This document shows positions 51,602-59,822 of a stretch of DNA of 64,000 bases, one piece after another. Position 1 is the first letter of the stretch. Each line of letters begins with the position of its first letter. The position numbers were made by a program, and so were the translations under genes. The notes under the pieces are model-generated. The model searched no databases. It was not told the DNA's origin and worked only from the letters and a program-made list of their open reading frames with translations. The DNA is taken from positions 2,046,001 to 2,110,000 of the forward strand of contig NZ_RBKT01000001.1 in NCBI RefSeq assembly GCF_003633685.1. The letters are read 5' to 3'. This stretch comes from Micromonospora pisi. Lineage in GTDB: Bacteria; Actinomycetota; Actinomycetes; Mycobacteriales; Micromonosporaceae.

Positions 51602-52036
51602 ATGATCACTGTTGGCAGGCTCGCGCCGGAGGATCGCGCCGACTGGGAAGCCCTGTTCCGGGCGTACGTCGACTTCTACCAGCGTGAGCTTCCACCGGAG
51701 ATGTACGACAGGGCGTGGAACGCGTTCCAGGACGACACCCGGATGCACGCGCTCGGCGCGAAGATCGACGGCAAGTTGGTGGGGATCGCGCACTTCCTCA
51801 TCCACGCCAACACCTCGGCACCGGACGTCTGCCATCTCCAGGACCTTTTCACCGCCCCGGAGGCGCGTGGCCGGGGCGTGGCCAGGGCGTTGATCGCGGC
51901 GGTGACCGAGTGGGCGCGTGAGCAGGAGTGTTGCCGGGTCTACTGGTCGACCCAGGAGACCAACATCATCGCGCGGCGCCTCTACGACCAGGTCGCGATC
52001 AACCGAGGCTTCATCCTCTACCAGATCAACCTCTAG
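51602..52036 (+). CDS. GNAT-family N-acetyltransferase
   Basis: A 144-residue GNAT enzyme: [20 protein letters not shown] at the start, [12 protein letters not shown], and the acetyl-CoA motif [20 protein letters not shown] (Q/RxxGxG/A as R-G-R-G-V-A). The last strand reads GFILYQINL, typical of the family's substrate-side end. It acetylates a small amine or a protein N-terminus; substrate unknown. ATG 51602. Its stop lies 22 bp before the hairpin arm that the IS element now separates from its partner. Confidence 0.87.
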   Translation: MITVGRLAPEDRADWEALFRAYVDFYQRELPPEMYDRAWNAFQDDTRMHALGAKIDGKLVGIAHFLIHANTSAPDVCHLQDLFTAPEARGRGVARALIAAVTEWAREQECCRVYWSTQETNIIARRLYDQVAINRGFILYQINL

Positions 52037-52057
52037 TCACCCCGCGCCTCACAGCGC

Positions 52058-52080
52058 AAGGAAGGGCCCCTTGTTAACGC
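52058..52080. repeat. Left arm of hairpin split by IS30 element
   Basis: A 23-bp arm (core GGAAGGGCCCCTTGTTAACG) exactly complementary to 53388-53410. Together they formed a terminator between the convergent GNAT and symporter genes before insertion. Confidence 0.85.
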
Positions 52081-52092
52081 ATAGCGCTCGGG

Positions 52093-53381
52093 TTCTGGGG
52101 ATCGTTGCAACGCCTGAGTGTTTCAGGGGTTGCAGTGTTCGAGAGCCGTTCGGATCGTCGGTCGCAGGGTCGTAAGCAACTCCGTGCCGAACGTCAGGCA
52201 TATTTGGATCTTGTGGCGCGGGGTGTGGGTACGAGTGAGGCGTGTCGCCTGGTGGGGGTCAACCGGAGGACCGGTCACCGCTGGCGGTATGGCAGGGAAA
52301 GCCAGACGAAGGCCGGGTGGCAGAGCGATCGAGGCTCCGCCGTCCGGCCTTCGTCTGGGTCGGCCCGCTACTTGTCGCAGGACGAGAGGATCGTGATCGC
52401 GGACCGGCTTCGTGAGGGTGCGTCGCAGGCGGCGATCGCGGTGGAGTTGGGGCGTCCGGCCTGCACGATCAGCCGGGAGATACGCCGTAATCGTCATCCG
52501 GGTAGTGGTGTTTACCGGCCCTACGCCGCGCAGGAGCGTGCTGACAGTCGGCGTCCACGTCCGAAGCCCGGCAAGATCGCCGCCCACCCCGAGCTACGCG
52601 CCCTGGTGCAGGGAAGGCTGGATCTCAGACACAGTCCCGAGCAGATCAGCCGTCGGCTCCGCAGGGACTTCCCCGAGCGAAGCGAGTTGCACGTGTCTCA
52701 CGAGACGATTTACCAGGCGCTCTACGTCCAGGGCCGTGGCGAGTTACGCCGAGAACTCACCGCGGCCCTGCGGACCGGACGCGCCGTGCGCCGACCCCGC
52801 CGGCAGCCAGGGCAACGTCAGACCCGCTTCGTCGCACCGATGCTCATGATCAGTGACCGGCCGGCCGAGGTCGAGGACCGGGCCGTGCCCGGACACTGGG
52901 AAGGCGACCTGATCATCGGCAAGGACAGTGCCTCCGCGATCGGCACCCTCGTCGAACGCGCCACCCGCTACGTCCTGCTCGTGCACCTGGGCCACGACCG
53001 GACCGCCGACCACGTCCGCGACGGCCTACTCGCCACGATGAACACCCTGCCCACCCACCTGAAACGCTCCCTGACCTGGGACCAGGGCGGCGAGATGGCA
53101 CTACACCACGAGTTCACCATGGCCACCGACATGCCGGTCTACTTCTGTGACCCGCACTCACCCTGGCAACGCGGCTCGAACGAGAACACCAACGGACTAC
53201 TCCGCCAGTACTTCCCCAAAGGCACCGACCTGTCCACCCACAGCCCGGAACACCTCGCCGCCGTCGCCGCCGAACTCAACGGCCGACCACGCAAAACGCT
53301 CGGCTGGGACACCCCAGCCGAGCGTCTCGCTAAGCTCCTAGCCGTCACCGGCTAGCCATCGTGTTGCAACGACCCCTGGAA
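52093..53381 (+). mobile_element. IS30-family insertion sequence
   Basis: The element is bounded by imperfect terminal inverted repeats of 19 bp (52093-52111 and 53363-53381, 16 of 19 matching, core TCGTTGCAAC) and carries one transposase. It lies in the loop of the dispersed GGAAGGGCCCC hairpin. No clear target duplication could be read, so the outer ends may lie a few bases further out. IS30 elements are known to choose palindromic targets, which fits this location. Confidence 0.85.
52135..53355 (+). CDS. IS30-family transposase
   Basis: A 406-residue transposase from GTG 52135 (AGGGG upstream); a TTG at 52105 lies inside the terminal repeat and is less likely. An N-terminal helix-turn-helix (YLDLVARGVGTSEACRLVGV) and the IS30-type second HTH (YLSQDERIVIADRLREGASQ and TISREIRRNRHP) come first. 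The catalytic triad is D258 (HWEGDLIIG), D316 (LTWDQGGEM) and E350 (QRGSNENTNGLLRQYFP), spacing DD33E. The frame is intact, so the element may be active. Confidence 0.93.
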   Translation: MFESRSDRRSQGRKQLRAERQAYLDLVARGVGTSEACRLVGVNRRTGHRWRYGRESQTKAGWQSDRGSAVRPSSGSARYLSQDERIVIADRLREGASQAAIAVELGRPACTISREIRRNRHPGSGVYRPYAAQERADSRRPRPKPGKIAAHPELRALVQGRLDLRHSPEQISRRLRRDFPERSELHVSHETIYQALYVQGRGELRRELTAALRTGRAVRRPRRQPGQRQTRFVAPMLMISDRPAEVEDRAVPGHWEGDLIIGKDSASAIGTLVERATRYVLLVHLGHDRTADHVRDGLLATMNTLPTHLKRSLTWDQGGEMALHHEFTMATDMPVYFCDPHSPWQRGSNENTNGLLRQYFPKGTDLSTHSPEHLAAVAAELNGRPRKTLGWDTPAERLAKLLAVTG

Positions 53382-53387
53382 TCCGCC

Positions 53388-53410
53388 GCGTTAACAAGGG
53401 GCCCTTCCTT
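53388..53410. repeat. Right arm of hairpin split by IS30 element
   Basis: The exact complement of 52058-52080, ending directly before the symporter stop codon (53411-53413). The intact relative is at 28265-28312. Confidence 0.85.
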
Positions 53411-55087
53411 TCACGCGACCGGTTCGGTGGGGACGTCGTCGGAGGCGCGGCGGGGGGTGGGGGTGGAAACCGGGACGGGGACGAGGCGGGGGTCGCCCTC
53501 GTCGGCAAAGTAGTCGTCGCGGTTGGTGCCGTCCGGCCCCTCGGCGACCTTCGCCGCCCGCAGGATCAGTGTGAAGATGACGGCGACCAGCAGGTTGACC
53601 GCCACCGCCACCAGGCCGACGTAGATCGTCTTCGGGGTGTCGAGGCCGAACTTCTCCAGCGCGAAGGCGCTGCCGCCGAAGTGTTCGCGCTTCGTGGCCG
53701 GGTTCGGGATCTGGTAGAGCATCCACATGCCGAGCCCCATGCCGGCGGCCCAGCCGGCGATCAGGGCGCCCCGGTGGAACCAGCGGGTGTAGAGCCCGAG
53801 TGCGACCGCCGGCAACGTCTGAAGGATGATCACGCCGCCGATGAGTTGCAGGTCGATGGAGAACTGCGGGTCGAGGAAGACGATGCAGGCGACCGCTCCG
53901 ACCTTCACCACCAGCGAGGCGATCTTCGAGACGTTCGCTTCCTGGGCGGCGGTGGCGTCCCGCTTCAGATACTCCTTGTAGATGTTGCGGGTGAAGAGAT
54001 TGGCCGCGGCGATCGACATGATGGCCGCCGGGACCAGTGCGCCGATGCCGATCGCGGCGAACGCGATGCCGGCGAACCAGCTCGGGAACTGCTGTTCGAA
54101 CAGGAGCGGGACCACGGTGTTGTTGTCGACGCTGCCCTCGGTGGCACCGGGCAGCGGCTTCACGTTCGCGGCGATCGCCATGTAGCCGAGCAGCGCGATC
54201 AACCCGAGCAGCAGGCTGTAGGCCGGCAGCGCGGACATGTTCCGTTTGATCACGTCCCGGTTCTTGCTGGCCAGGACCCCGGTGATGCTGTGCGGGTAGA
54301 GGAAGAGCGCCAGCGCCGAGCCGAGGGCCAGGGTGATGTACTGGAGCTGGTTGTTCTGGTTGAGCAGGATGCCGTCGCCGGGTGAGGGGCTCGCGTCGAA
54401 CTTGGCGTCCGCCGCGTCGAAGATCTCCCCCCAACCCCCCAACTTGTACGGCAGGTAGATGACCGCCACCAGGATCACGATGTAGATCAGCGTGTCCTTG
54501 ACGAACGCGATCAGCGCGGGTGCCCGCAGTCCGGACTGGTACGTGTACGCGGCGAGGATGGCGAACGCGATGATGATCGGCAGGTGCCGGGCGACGGTGC
54601 TCTCCCCGGTCACGCCCATCGTCTTGAGCACCGCCTCGATGCCGACCAGTTGCAGCGCGATGTACGGCATGGTCGCCGCGATGCCGGTGATGGCGATCAG
54701 CAGGGCGAGCGTCGGTGAGCCGAAGCGCTGCCGGACGAAGTCGGCCGGGGTGACGAAGCCGTGCCGGTGCGAGACCGACCAGAGCCGGACCAGCAGCAGG
54801 AAGACCAACGGATAGATGATCACGGTGTACGGCACGGCGAAGAAGCCGGCCGCCCCCGCTCCGAACAGCAGCGCCGGTACGGCGACGAAGGTGTACGCGG
54901 TGTAGAGGTCGCCACCGACCAGGAACCAGGTGATCCAGCCGCCGAAGCTGCGCCCGCCCAGCCCCCACTCGTCCAGGTGCGCCATGTCCTTCGGGGCCCG
55001 CCACCGGGCGGCCACGAATCCCATCGCGCTGACCAGCAGGAAAAGCAGCGTGAAGACGATGATCTCAGTGAGATGGTCGCGCCACAT
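53411..55087 (-). CDS. SSS-family sodium:solute symporter (MctP-like)
   Basis: A 558-residue protein with about 13 hydrophobic helices. Motifs of the sodium:solute symporter family: DEWGLGGRSFGGWITWFLVG near the N-terminus, HRHGFVTPADFVRQRFGSP, and AAIGIGALVPAAIMSIAAAN with LFTRNIYKEYLKRD near the middle. The sequence resembles MctP-type carriers of acetate, pyruvate and related monocarboxylates; the substrate is inferred only. ATG 55087 follows GGGGGTGA. The DUF3311 gene lies 5 bp upstream, the usual partner of such carriers. The polar tail (PDGTNRDDYFADEGD) is cytoplasmic. Confidence 0.9.
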   Translation of the reverse strand: MWRDHLTEIIVFTLLFLLVSAMGFVAARWRAPKDMAHLDEWGLGGRSFGGWITWFLVGGDLYTAYTFVAVPALLFGAGAAGFFAVPYTVIIYPLVFLLLVRLWSVSHRHGFVTPADFVRQRFGSPTLALLIAITGIAATMPYIALQLVGIEAVLKTMGVTGESTVARHLPIIIAFAILAAYTYQSGLRAPALIAFVKDTLIYIVILVAVIYLPYKLGGWGEIFDAADAKFDASPSPGDGILLNQNNQLQYITLALGSALALFLYPHSITGVLASKNRDVIKRNMSALPAYSLLLGLIALLGYMAIAANVKPLPGATEGSVDNNTVVPLLFEQQFPSWFAGIAFAAIGIGALVPAAIMSIAAANLFTRNIYKEYLKRDATAAQEANVSKIASLVVKVGAVACIVFLDPQFSIDLQLIGGVIILQTLPAVALGLYTRWFHRGALIAGWAAGMGLGMWMLYQIPNPATKREHFGGSAFALEKFGLDTPKTIYVGLVAVAVNLLVAVIFTLILRAAKVAEGPDGTNRDDYFADEGDPRLVPVPVSTPTPRRASDDVPTEPVA

Positions 55088-55092
55088 GTGGT

Positions 55093-55383
55093 TCACCCCC
55101 GCCGCTTCGTCATCTGGTAGACCAGCGTCGTGCTGGCCACCCCGAGCAGGACGAAGGCAAGTTGCAGCCAGTAGAAGACCGGGAAGCCGAACAGTCGCGG
55201 CGAGTCCTGGTTGAAGAACGCGGTGACCAGCGGCACCACGATCGGTACGAAGAGCAGCCAGTTCCACGGGCTACGGTCGCCCGCCTTCGACTCCGCGACG
55301 GGTGTCGGGGTAGCGGCGGTGACGGTACCGGCCGGATCCGGTGGGTCCGCCGTACCGGGATTGGCCGATTCTGGTTCGCTCAT
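55093..55383 (-). CDS. DUF3311 small membrane partner of symporter
   Basis: A 96-residue protein: a disordered Pro/Thr-rich start, then two helices NWLLFVPIVVPLVTAFF and GFPVFYWLQLAFVLLGVAST with LVYQMTKRRG at the end. 'P...P....GFPFFYWYQL' is the DUF3311 signature. Such proteins always precede SSS-type carriers and probably help their assembly or activity. ATG 55383 follows GGAGGTG. Confidence 0.88.
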   Translation of the reverse strand: MSEPESANPGTADPPDPAGTVTAATPTPVAESKAGDRSPWNWLLFVPIVVPLVTAFFNQDSPRLFGFPVFYWLQLAFVLLGVASTTLVYQMTKRRG

Positions 55384-55533
55384 CGCACACCTCCACCAGC
55401 GTCGTGATCTCGTACGCGGGCGGAGGTTATCGAGGCTGTGACCGCCGTCACGTGCCCGAAACGGACGCTATGCGCCGAACGGCGAGCACGCTGCGCCGAA
55501 CGGCCACTGGAAGGGCCTGCTGGCAGCCCGTAC

Positions 55534-56118
55534 TCAGTCGAGCATGTTCCACACGGTGGCATGGATCTCCCACGCACCGTCCCTCGGGCGGAGAAACTTG
55601 ATCAGGACGAGACGGTCGTTACCCGTACGCACGCAGAAGCGGCTGTTCTGGTCGAACTTCGCGGTGTTCACGCCGTAGCTCTGGAGCAGATTGGCGCAGT
55701 CGCTCGCCGTCGGGTCACCGGCATCGGTCCACCGCGCCACGTTCTTCCTGCTCGCCCTGAAGGTGACCAGTTGATTGCTCGACCCGTCGTAAATATCCAT
55801 CTCCGGGCCCGGGTCGTCGTTGGACGGCGGCGTGACGTCGAAGTCGATGCCGCTGTTGTCGAACAGCAGGGTGTTGCTCCAGACGGGAGCGTCGGCGGAT
55901 GTGTTCGGGATCGCCGCCGAGGTGGTGGCCGGTGCCGACTTGCCAGACTGGGCAGCGGGTGGGGTCGCCCGCTCCGGCTCCGATTGCCCGACCTGGTAGA
56001 GGAAGGTCAGGCCAGCCACGACAGCGGTGAGCAGAGCAGCCACAGCGCCCATGACCGCCACGATGATCTGCCATGTGGGTGTCTTGGGTGGCTGATCGGG
56101 CGGTGGTGTGAGATTCAC
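55534..56118 (-). CDS. Membrane-anchored extracellular protein (194 aa)
   Basis: A cytoplasmic Pro-rich start (MNLTPPPDQPPKTPTWQ), one helix (IIVAVMGAVAALLTAVVAGL), a Pro/Thr/Ser linker and an outer domain with VWSNTLLFDNSGIDFDVTPP and RFCVRTGNDRLVLIKFLRPR. The outer domain resembles the extracellular part of some actinomycete sensor or kinase-linked proteins, with two Cys likely in a disulfide. GTG 56118 follows GAGAGGG. Function unknown. Confidence 0.65.
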   Translation of the reverse strand: MNLTPPPDQPPKTPTWQIIVAVMGAVAALLTAVVAGLTFLYQVGQSEPERATPPAAQSGKSAPATTSAAIPNTSADAPVWSNTLLFDNSGIDFDVTPPSNDDPGPEMDIYDGSSNQLVTFRASRKNVARWTDAGDPTASDCANLLQSYGVNTAKFDQNSRFCVRTGNDRLVLIKFLRPRDGAWEIHATVWNMLD

Positions 56119-56182
56119 GCAATCACCCTCTCCTCGCTACGGCGGTAACGGCCTGAATTTTGGCACGACCCATCGAACGGCA

Positions 56183-56254
56183 ACGACCGCGCGGCCAGGT
56201 GGGGCCGCGCGGTCGTCGATGCCGTGTCGGGGCTGGCGGCGAGGTCCAGCCCCG
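56183..56254 (-). terminator. Tandem hairpins after the chitinase gene
   Basis: Two perfect stems in a row: 14 bp (ACGACCGCGCGGCC at 56183-56196 with 56203-56216) and 9 bp (CGGGGCTGG at 56228-56236 with 56246-56254), just past the stop at 56262 on the minus strand. Confidence 0.75.
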
Positions 56255-56261
56255 CGACCGG

Positions 56262-57593
56262 TCAGAAGGTCCAGAGGCCGAGCGAGAGGGCCTTGGTCAG
56301 CGACGCGTTGTCGTCGTCGCCGTCGAGCGACCAGATCATCGCCCCGCCCAGTCCCTCCTTGCGGATGTAGAGCGACTTCTGGAGCAGCACGGCCGGGTCG
56401 TCGTACGTCCAGAGGGTGGTGCCGTCAAAAAGCCAGGCGTGTCCGGCACGCAGGTCCCGGTGCAGCGTGTAGCCGTTGCCGACCAGGTTCTTCAGCACCT
56501 TGTAGTCCTCGTACCCGGCTTCGAAGGTGGCCGGCGCCGGGCCGGTGGCGGGTCCGAAGAGCCCGTTGCCGCCGGTGGTGATCCCGGTCCAACCCCGGCC
56601 GTAGTACGGGACACCCAGCACCAGCTTGCGGGACGGCGCTCCCCGGTCACGCCAGGCGTCGATGGCGACCTCGACGGAGAAGTCGGGGTTGTCCGGGGCG
56701 CCGGCCGGCACCCGCAGCGCGGACTGCTGGTTGGCGCGCGCGTCCCAGCCGCCGTGGAAGTCGTAACCCTGCACTGTGGCGAAGTCGAGGTACTTGAAGA
56801 TTTTCTGGCCCTCGAAGCCGGCGTCGATGGTGGACGGGGCGGCCGGCAGGAACGCGGTCAGCTGGTAGTGCTCCCGCTTCTTCTTGCCGTACGCGTCGAG
56901 CTGCTTGCGGAACTCGGCGAGCAGCAAGGTGAAGTTCTGCTTGTCGTCCGGGCGGATCACGTTGCCCGGCTCACCGGCCGAACCCGGCCATTCCCAGTCC
57001 AGGTCGATGCCGTCGAACACGCCGGCCGCGGTGCCGGGGGCGGTGCCCGGCAGGTTGCCCTTGAGGTAGAGGTCGATGCAGGAGGAGACGAACGCCTTGC
57101 GGGAGGCGTCGGTCGCGGCGGCGTTGGAGAAGTACGTCGACCAGGACCAGCCGCCCAGCGAGATCAGCACCTTCAGGTCGCGGTGCTTCGCCTTGAGCTT
57201 GGCGAGCTGGTTGAAGTTGCCGTTGAGCGCCTGTCCGGGCGCGTCGGCGACCCCGTCCACGCTCTCCTCGGCGGGGACCGGCCGCTGGTAGTCGGCCCAC
57301 GGGTCACCCTCGCCCGGTCCGCCGTCGAGGTAGCACCTTCCGTCCTCGCTGACGTTGCCGAAGGCGTAGTTGACGTGGGTGAGCCGGGCGGCGGCACCGG
57401 AGGTGTCGAGCTTCTTCACCGGGAACGCCCGGCCGTAGATGCCCCACTGGGTGAAGTAGCCGACCTTGTAGTAGCCGTCGGAGCCGCCCCGGTGGCCGGT
57501 GGTGGCGTTGGCGGCGGTCGGTGGCGCGACGGTGAGCAGTACGGACGCGGTGGCGATCAGGACGCCGAGTCGACGGGTGAGACGGTTATTCAT
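56262..57593 (-). CDS. Secreted family 18 chitinase
   Basis: A 443-residue chitinase. Signal peptide at 1-31 (MNNRLTRRLGVLIATASVLL). The GH18 barrel follows: YYKVGYFTQWGIYGRAFPVK, LKVLISLGGWSWSTYFSNAA and the catalytic DxxDxDxE signature GVFDGIDLDWEWP (D194, D197, D199, catalytic E201). VQGYDFHGGWD and GAMIWSLDGDD are the later substrate-contacting motifs. No carbohydrate-binding module is attached. It cleaves chitin outside the cell. ATG 57593 follows AAGGAG. A palindrome at 57615-57639 directly upstream is a likely regulatory site. Confidence 0.95.
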   Translation of the reverse strand: MNNRLTRRLGVLIATASVLLTVAPPTAANATTGHRGGSDGYYKVGYFTQWGIYGRAFPVKKLDTSGAAARLTHVNYAFGNVSEDGRCYLDGGPGEGDPWADYQRPVPAEESVDGVADAPGQALNGNFNQLAKLKAKHRDLKVLISLGGWSWSTYFSNAAATDASRKAFVSSCIDLYLKGNLPGTAPGTAAGVFDGIDLDWEWPGSAGEPGNVIRPDDKQNFTLLLAEFRKQLDAYGKKKREHYQLTAFLPAAPSTIDAGFEGQKIFKYLDFATVQGYDFHGGWDARANQQSALRVPAGAPDNPDFSVEVAIDAWRDRGAPSRKLVLGVPYYGRGWTGITTGGNGLFGPATGPAPATFEAGYEDYKVLKNLVGNGYTLHRDLRAGHAWLFDGTTLWTYDDPAVLLQKSLYIRKEGLGGAMIWSLDGDDDNASLTKALSLGLWTF

Positions 57594-57614
57594 CCACACT
57601 CCTTGAGGAGCTAC

Positions 57615-57639
57615 GATCTGTAAGGAAACCTTGCAGATC
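57615..57639. promoter_or_regulatory. Inverted repeat between chitinase and hydrolase genes
   Basis: GATCTG-T-AAGG, a 3-base centre, then CCTT-G-CAGATC: 10 of 11 pairs match. It lies 21 bp before the chitinase start and 78 bp before the divergent hydrolase. It differs from the known Streptomyces chitinase direct repeats. Confidence 0.65.
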
Positions 57640-57717
57640 GATGATGTGCGTACCACCTGCCGTGGTCAAGCCTTCTCGGCTGCTGCGATCCGGTCCCGTC
57701 TCTGGCATGCTGATCGG

Positions 57718-58593
57718 GTGCCGAGGTTTCCCTCGTACGACGCGACCGAGCTGACCTACCACGTGCACGGCGCCGGGCCACCGCTGGTCTGCCTACCGGG
57801 CGGTCCCGGACGCGCCTCGTCCTACCTGGACGACCTGGGCGGACTCTCCGCCCACCGGACACTGATCATGTTGGATCACCGGGGCACCGGCGACTCCGAG
57901 CTGCCGACAGATCCGACCAGCTACCGCTGCGACCGGTTGGTCGACGACGTCGAGGCGCTCCGTACGCACCTCGGGCTGGACCGGATGAGCCTGCTCGGCC
58001 ACTCGGCCGGCGGGGACCTGGCCCAGCTCTACGCGGCCCGGTTCCCCCACCGGTTGGCCCAGCTCCTCCTGATCACCCCGGTCTCGGCGAGCACCGGGAC
58101 CGACCGGGTCGGCATGGACGACGCGCTCGACTCACGGGCCGGCGAGTGGTGGTACCAGGACGCCCGCACCGCGTGGACCGCCCTGGTCCAGGCGATGATC
58201 GCTGGCGCCGGCCCGGCCGAGACCGCCCCGCTCCTGCTCGCCACCGCCCCGTTCTTCTACGGCCGCTGGGACGAACGGGCCCGCGCGCACCACGAAGCCG
58301 GCAGCTGGCAGCGCTCGTACCCGGCCTCCGAGGGGTTCTACGCCGGTTTCACCCCGGACACCGTGGCCGTACGCGCCGCGCTGGGCCGGCTCGACGTACC
58401 CGTACTGGTGCTGGCCGGTGCAGTGGACCCGATTTCCGCCCCGCCCGCCGCCCAGCTCATCGCCGACCTCTTCCCACAGGCGCAACTGGTCGTCCAGGAC
58501 GGCGCCGGGCACTTCCCCTGGCTCGACGCCCCCGCCACGTTCACCCGGCTGGTGCACGACTTCCTCGCCGCACCAGCCGGCACCGCCAGGTGA
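57718..58593 (+). CDS. Proline iminopeptidase-like alpha/beta hydrolase
   Basis: A 291-residue hydrolase: ELTYHVHGAGPPLVCLPGGP with the HG-GP oxyanion start typical of proline iminopeptidases, MLDHRGTGDSELP, nucleophile S96 in LLGHSAGGDLAQL, acid in GAVDPISAP and His in AGHFPWLDAP. GTG 57718 (PRFPSYDATE) is the best start; the preceding frame is open but lacks a ribosome site. It is divergent from the chitinase, with a palindrome between. Cytoplasmic. Peptide or ester substrate unknown. Confidence 0.85.
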   Translation: MPRFPSYDATELTYHVHGAGPPLVCLPGGPGRASSYLDDLGGLSAHRTLIMLDHRGTGDSELPTDPTSYRCDRLVDDVEALRTHLGLDRMSLLGHSAGGDLAQLYAARFPHRLAQLLLITPVSASTGTDRVGMDDALDSRAGEWWYQDARTAWTALVQAMIAGAGPAETAPLLLATAPFFYGRWDERARAHHEAGSWQRSYPASEGFYAGFTPDTVAVRAALGRLDVPVLVLAGAVDPISAPPAAQLIADLFPQAQLVVQDGAGHFPWLDAPATFTRLVHDFLAAPAGTAR

Positions 58594-58606
58594 CCCGGGC
58601 GGCCGG

Positions 58607-59770
58607 TCAGACGGTGGAGAGGTGGGCGGTGTCGTTGACCGTACGGACCGCCACCCCACCGTCCGGCCAGAGGTCCACGATGGAGAGACCGGCCGGTTCG
58701 AGGTAGAGCCGGTGCAGGAACGCGTCCCCGGCCGCGAGCGCGTCCCGAAGCAGGATCTTCAGCGGGGAGACGTGCGAGACCACCACCACCGTCTCCCCCG
58801 GGTACGCGGCCAGCAACGCGGCCAGCGCCCGGCGTACCCGGGTGGTGACGGCGCGGAACGACTCCCCGCCCGGCGGCGCGACGCTCGGCGAGGCGAGCCA
58901 GGCGTTCATCTCCCCCGGCCAGCGCGCCTGCACCTCGGCGAAGGTGTGTCCCTCCCAGGCGCCGAAGTCGCACTCGATCAGGTCCGGTTCGACCGCGACC
59001 GGCTTGCCGCCGAGCACTCCCGTGATGATCTCGGCGGTTGCCGTACAGCGGGACAGCGGTGAGCTGACCACGGCCGCGACCGACGGTGCCAGCCCGGCCA
59101 CCCGGACCGCGGTCGCCCGCGCCTGGGCCAGGCCGCGCTCGGAGAGCGGCACGTCACCCCGGCCCGAATAGCGGCGCTCGGCGGTCCGCTCGGTCTCCCC
59201 GTGCCGGACCAGCAGCAGCCGGGTCGCGGTCGAGGCCGGCCTCGGCTCCCAGGAGGTGCGGGTGGTCGAACCCTGCGCGGCGACCTCCTGCGCGCGGGCG
59301 CGGGCGGACGGGTCCGACCCGGCCGCCGCCCCGGCGGCGGCGACCCCGGGCTTGCCCGCCGCCAGGTCCATCGCCGCGTTCGCCAGCGCGTCCGCGTGCC
59401 GGTTCTGCTCGCGCGGAATCCACTGGTAACGCACCGCGTCGAACTTGCGGACCAGCCCGGCCGCCTGCGCGGCCAGCGGACGCAGCCCGTGGTTCTTGAT
59501 CTGCCACCGGCCGGACATCTGCTCGATGACCAGCTTGGAGTCCATCCGTACGTCGATCTCGGCGGCGCCCAGTTCGACCGCGGCCTCCAGACCGGCGATC
59601 AGCCCCCGGTACTCGGCCACGTTGTTGGTGGCGACCCCGATCGACTCGGAACGCTCGGCCAGCACCTCGCCCGACCCGGCGTCCCGGACCACGGCCCCGA
59701 AACCGGCCGGACCCGGGTTGCCCCGCGCCCCGCCGTCGGCCTCCATGACCACCCGTGGCCGGCCGCTCAC
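58607..59770 (-). CDS. RNase HI-histidine phosphatase fusion
   Basis: A 387-residue bifunctional protein as in mycobacteria (Rv2228c type). N-terminal RNase HI: D12 (MEADGGARGNPG), E53 (NNVAEYRGLI), D77 (RMDSKLVIEQM) and NRHADALANAA, which cut RNA in RNA-DNA hybrids. A Gly/Ala linker of about 40 residues follows. The C-terminal phosphoglycerate-mutase-like phosphatase has LLLVRHGETERTA, SSPLSRCTATAEI and VVVSHVSPLKIL, related to alpha-ribazole phosphatase CobC. GTG 59770 is the likely start. It ends a minus-strand block Nif3-zinc ribbon-RNase H. Confidence 0.93.
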   Translation of the reverse strand: MSGRPRVVMEADGGARGNPGPAGFGAVVRDAGSGEVLAERSESIGVATNNVAEYRGLIAGLEAAVELGAAEIDVRMDSKLVIEQMSGRWQIKNHGLRPLAAQAAGLVRKFDAVRYQWIPREQNRHADALANAAMDLAAGKPGVAAAGAAAGSDPSARARAQEVAAQGSTTRTSWEPRPASTATRLLLVRHGETERTAERRYSGRGDVPLSERGLAQARATAVRVAGLAPSVAAVVSSPLSRCTATAEIITGVLGGKPVAVEPDLIECDFGAWEGHTFAEVQARWPGEMNAWLASPSVAPPGGESFRAVTTRVRRALAALLAAYPGETVVVVSHVSPLKILLRDALAAGDAFLHRLYLEPAGLSIVDLWPDGGVAVRTVNDTAHLSTV

Positions 59771-59822
59771 CTCGGCACCGCGTTCATCCGGCCCGCCGGG
59801 GCGGGACGACCGGCGGGCACGG

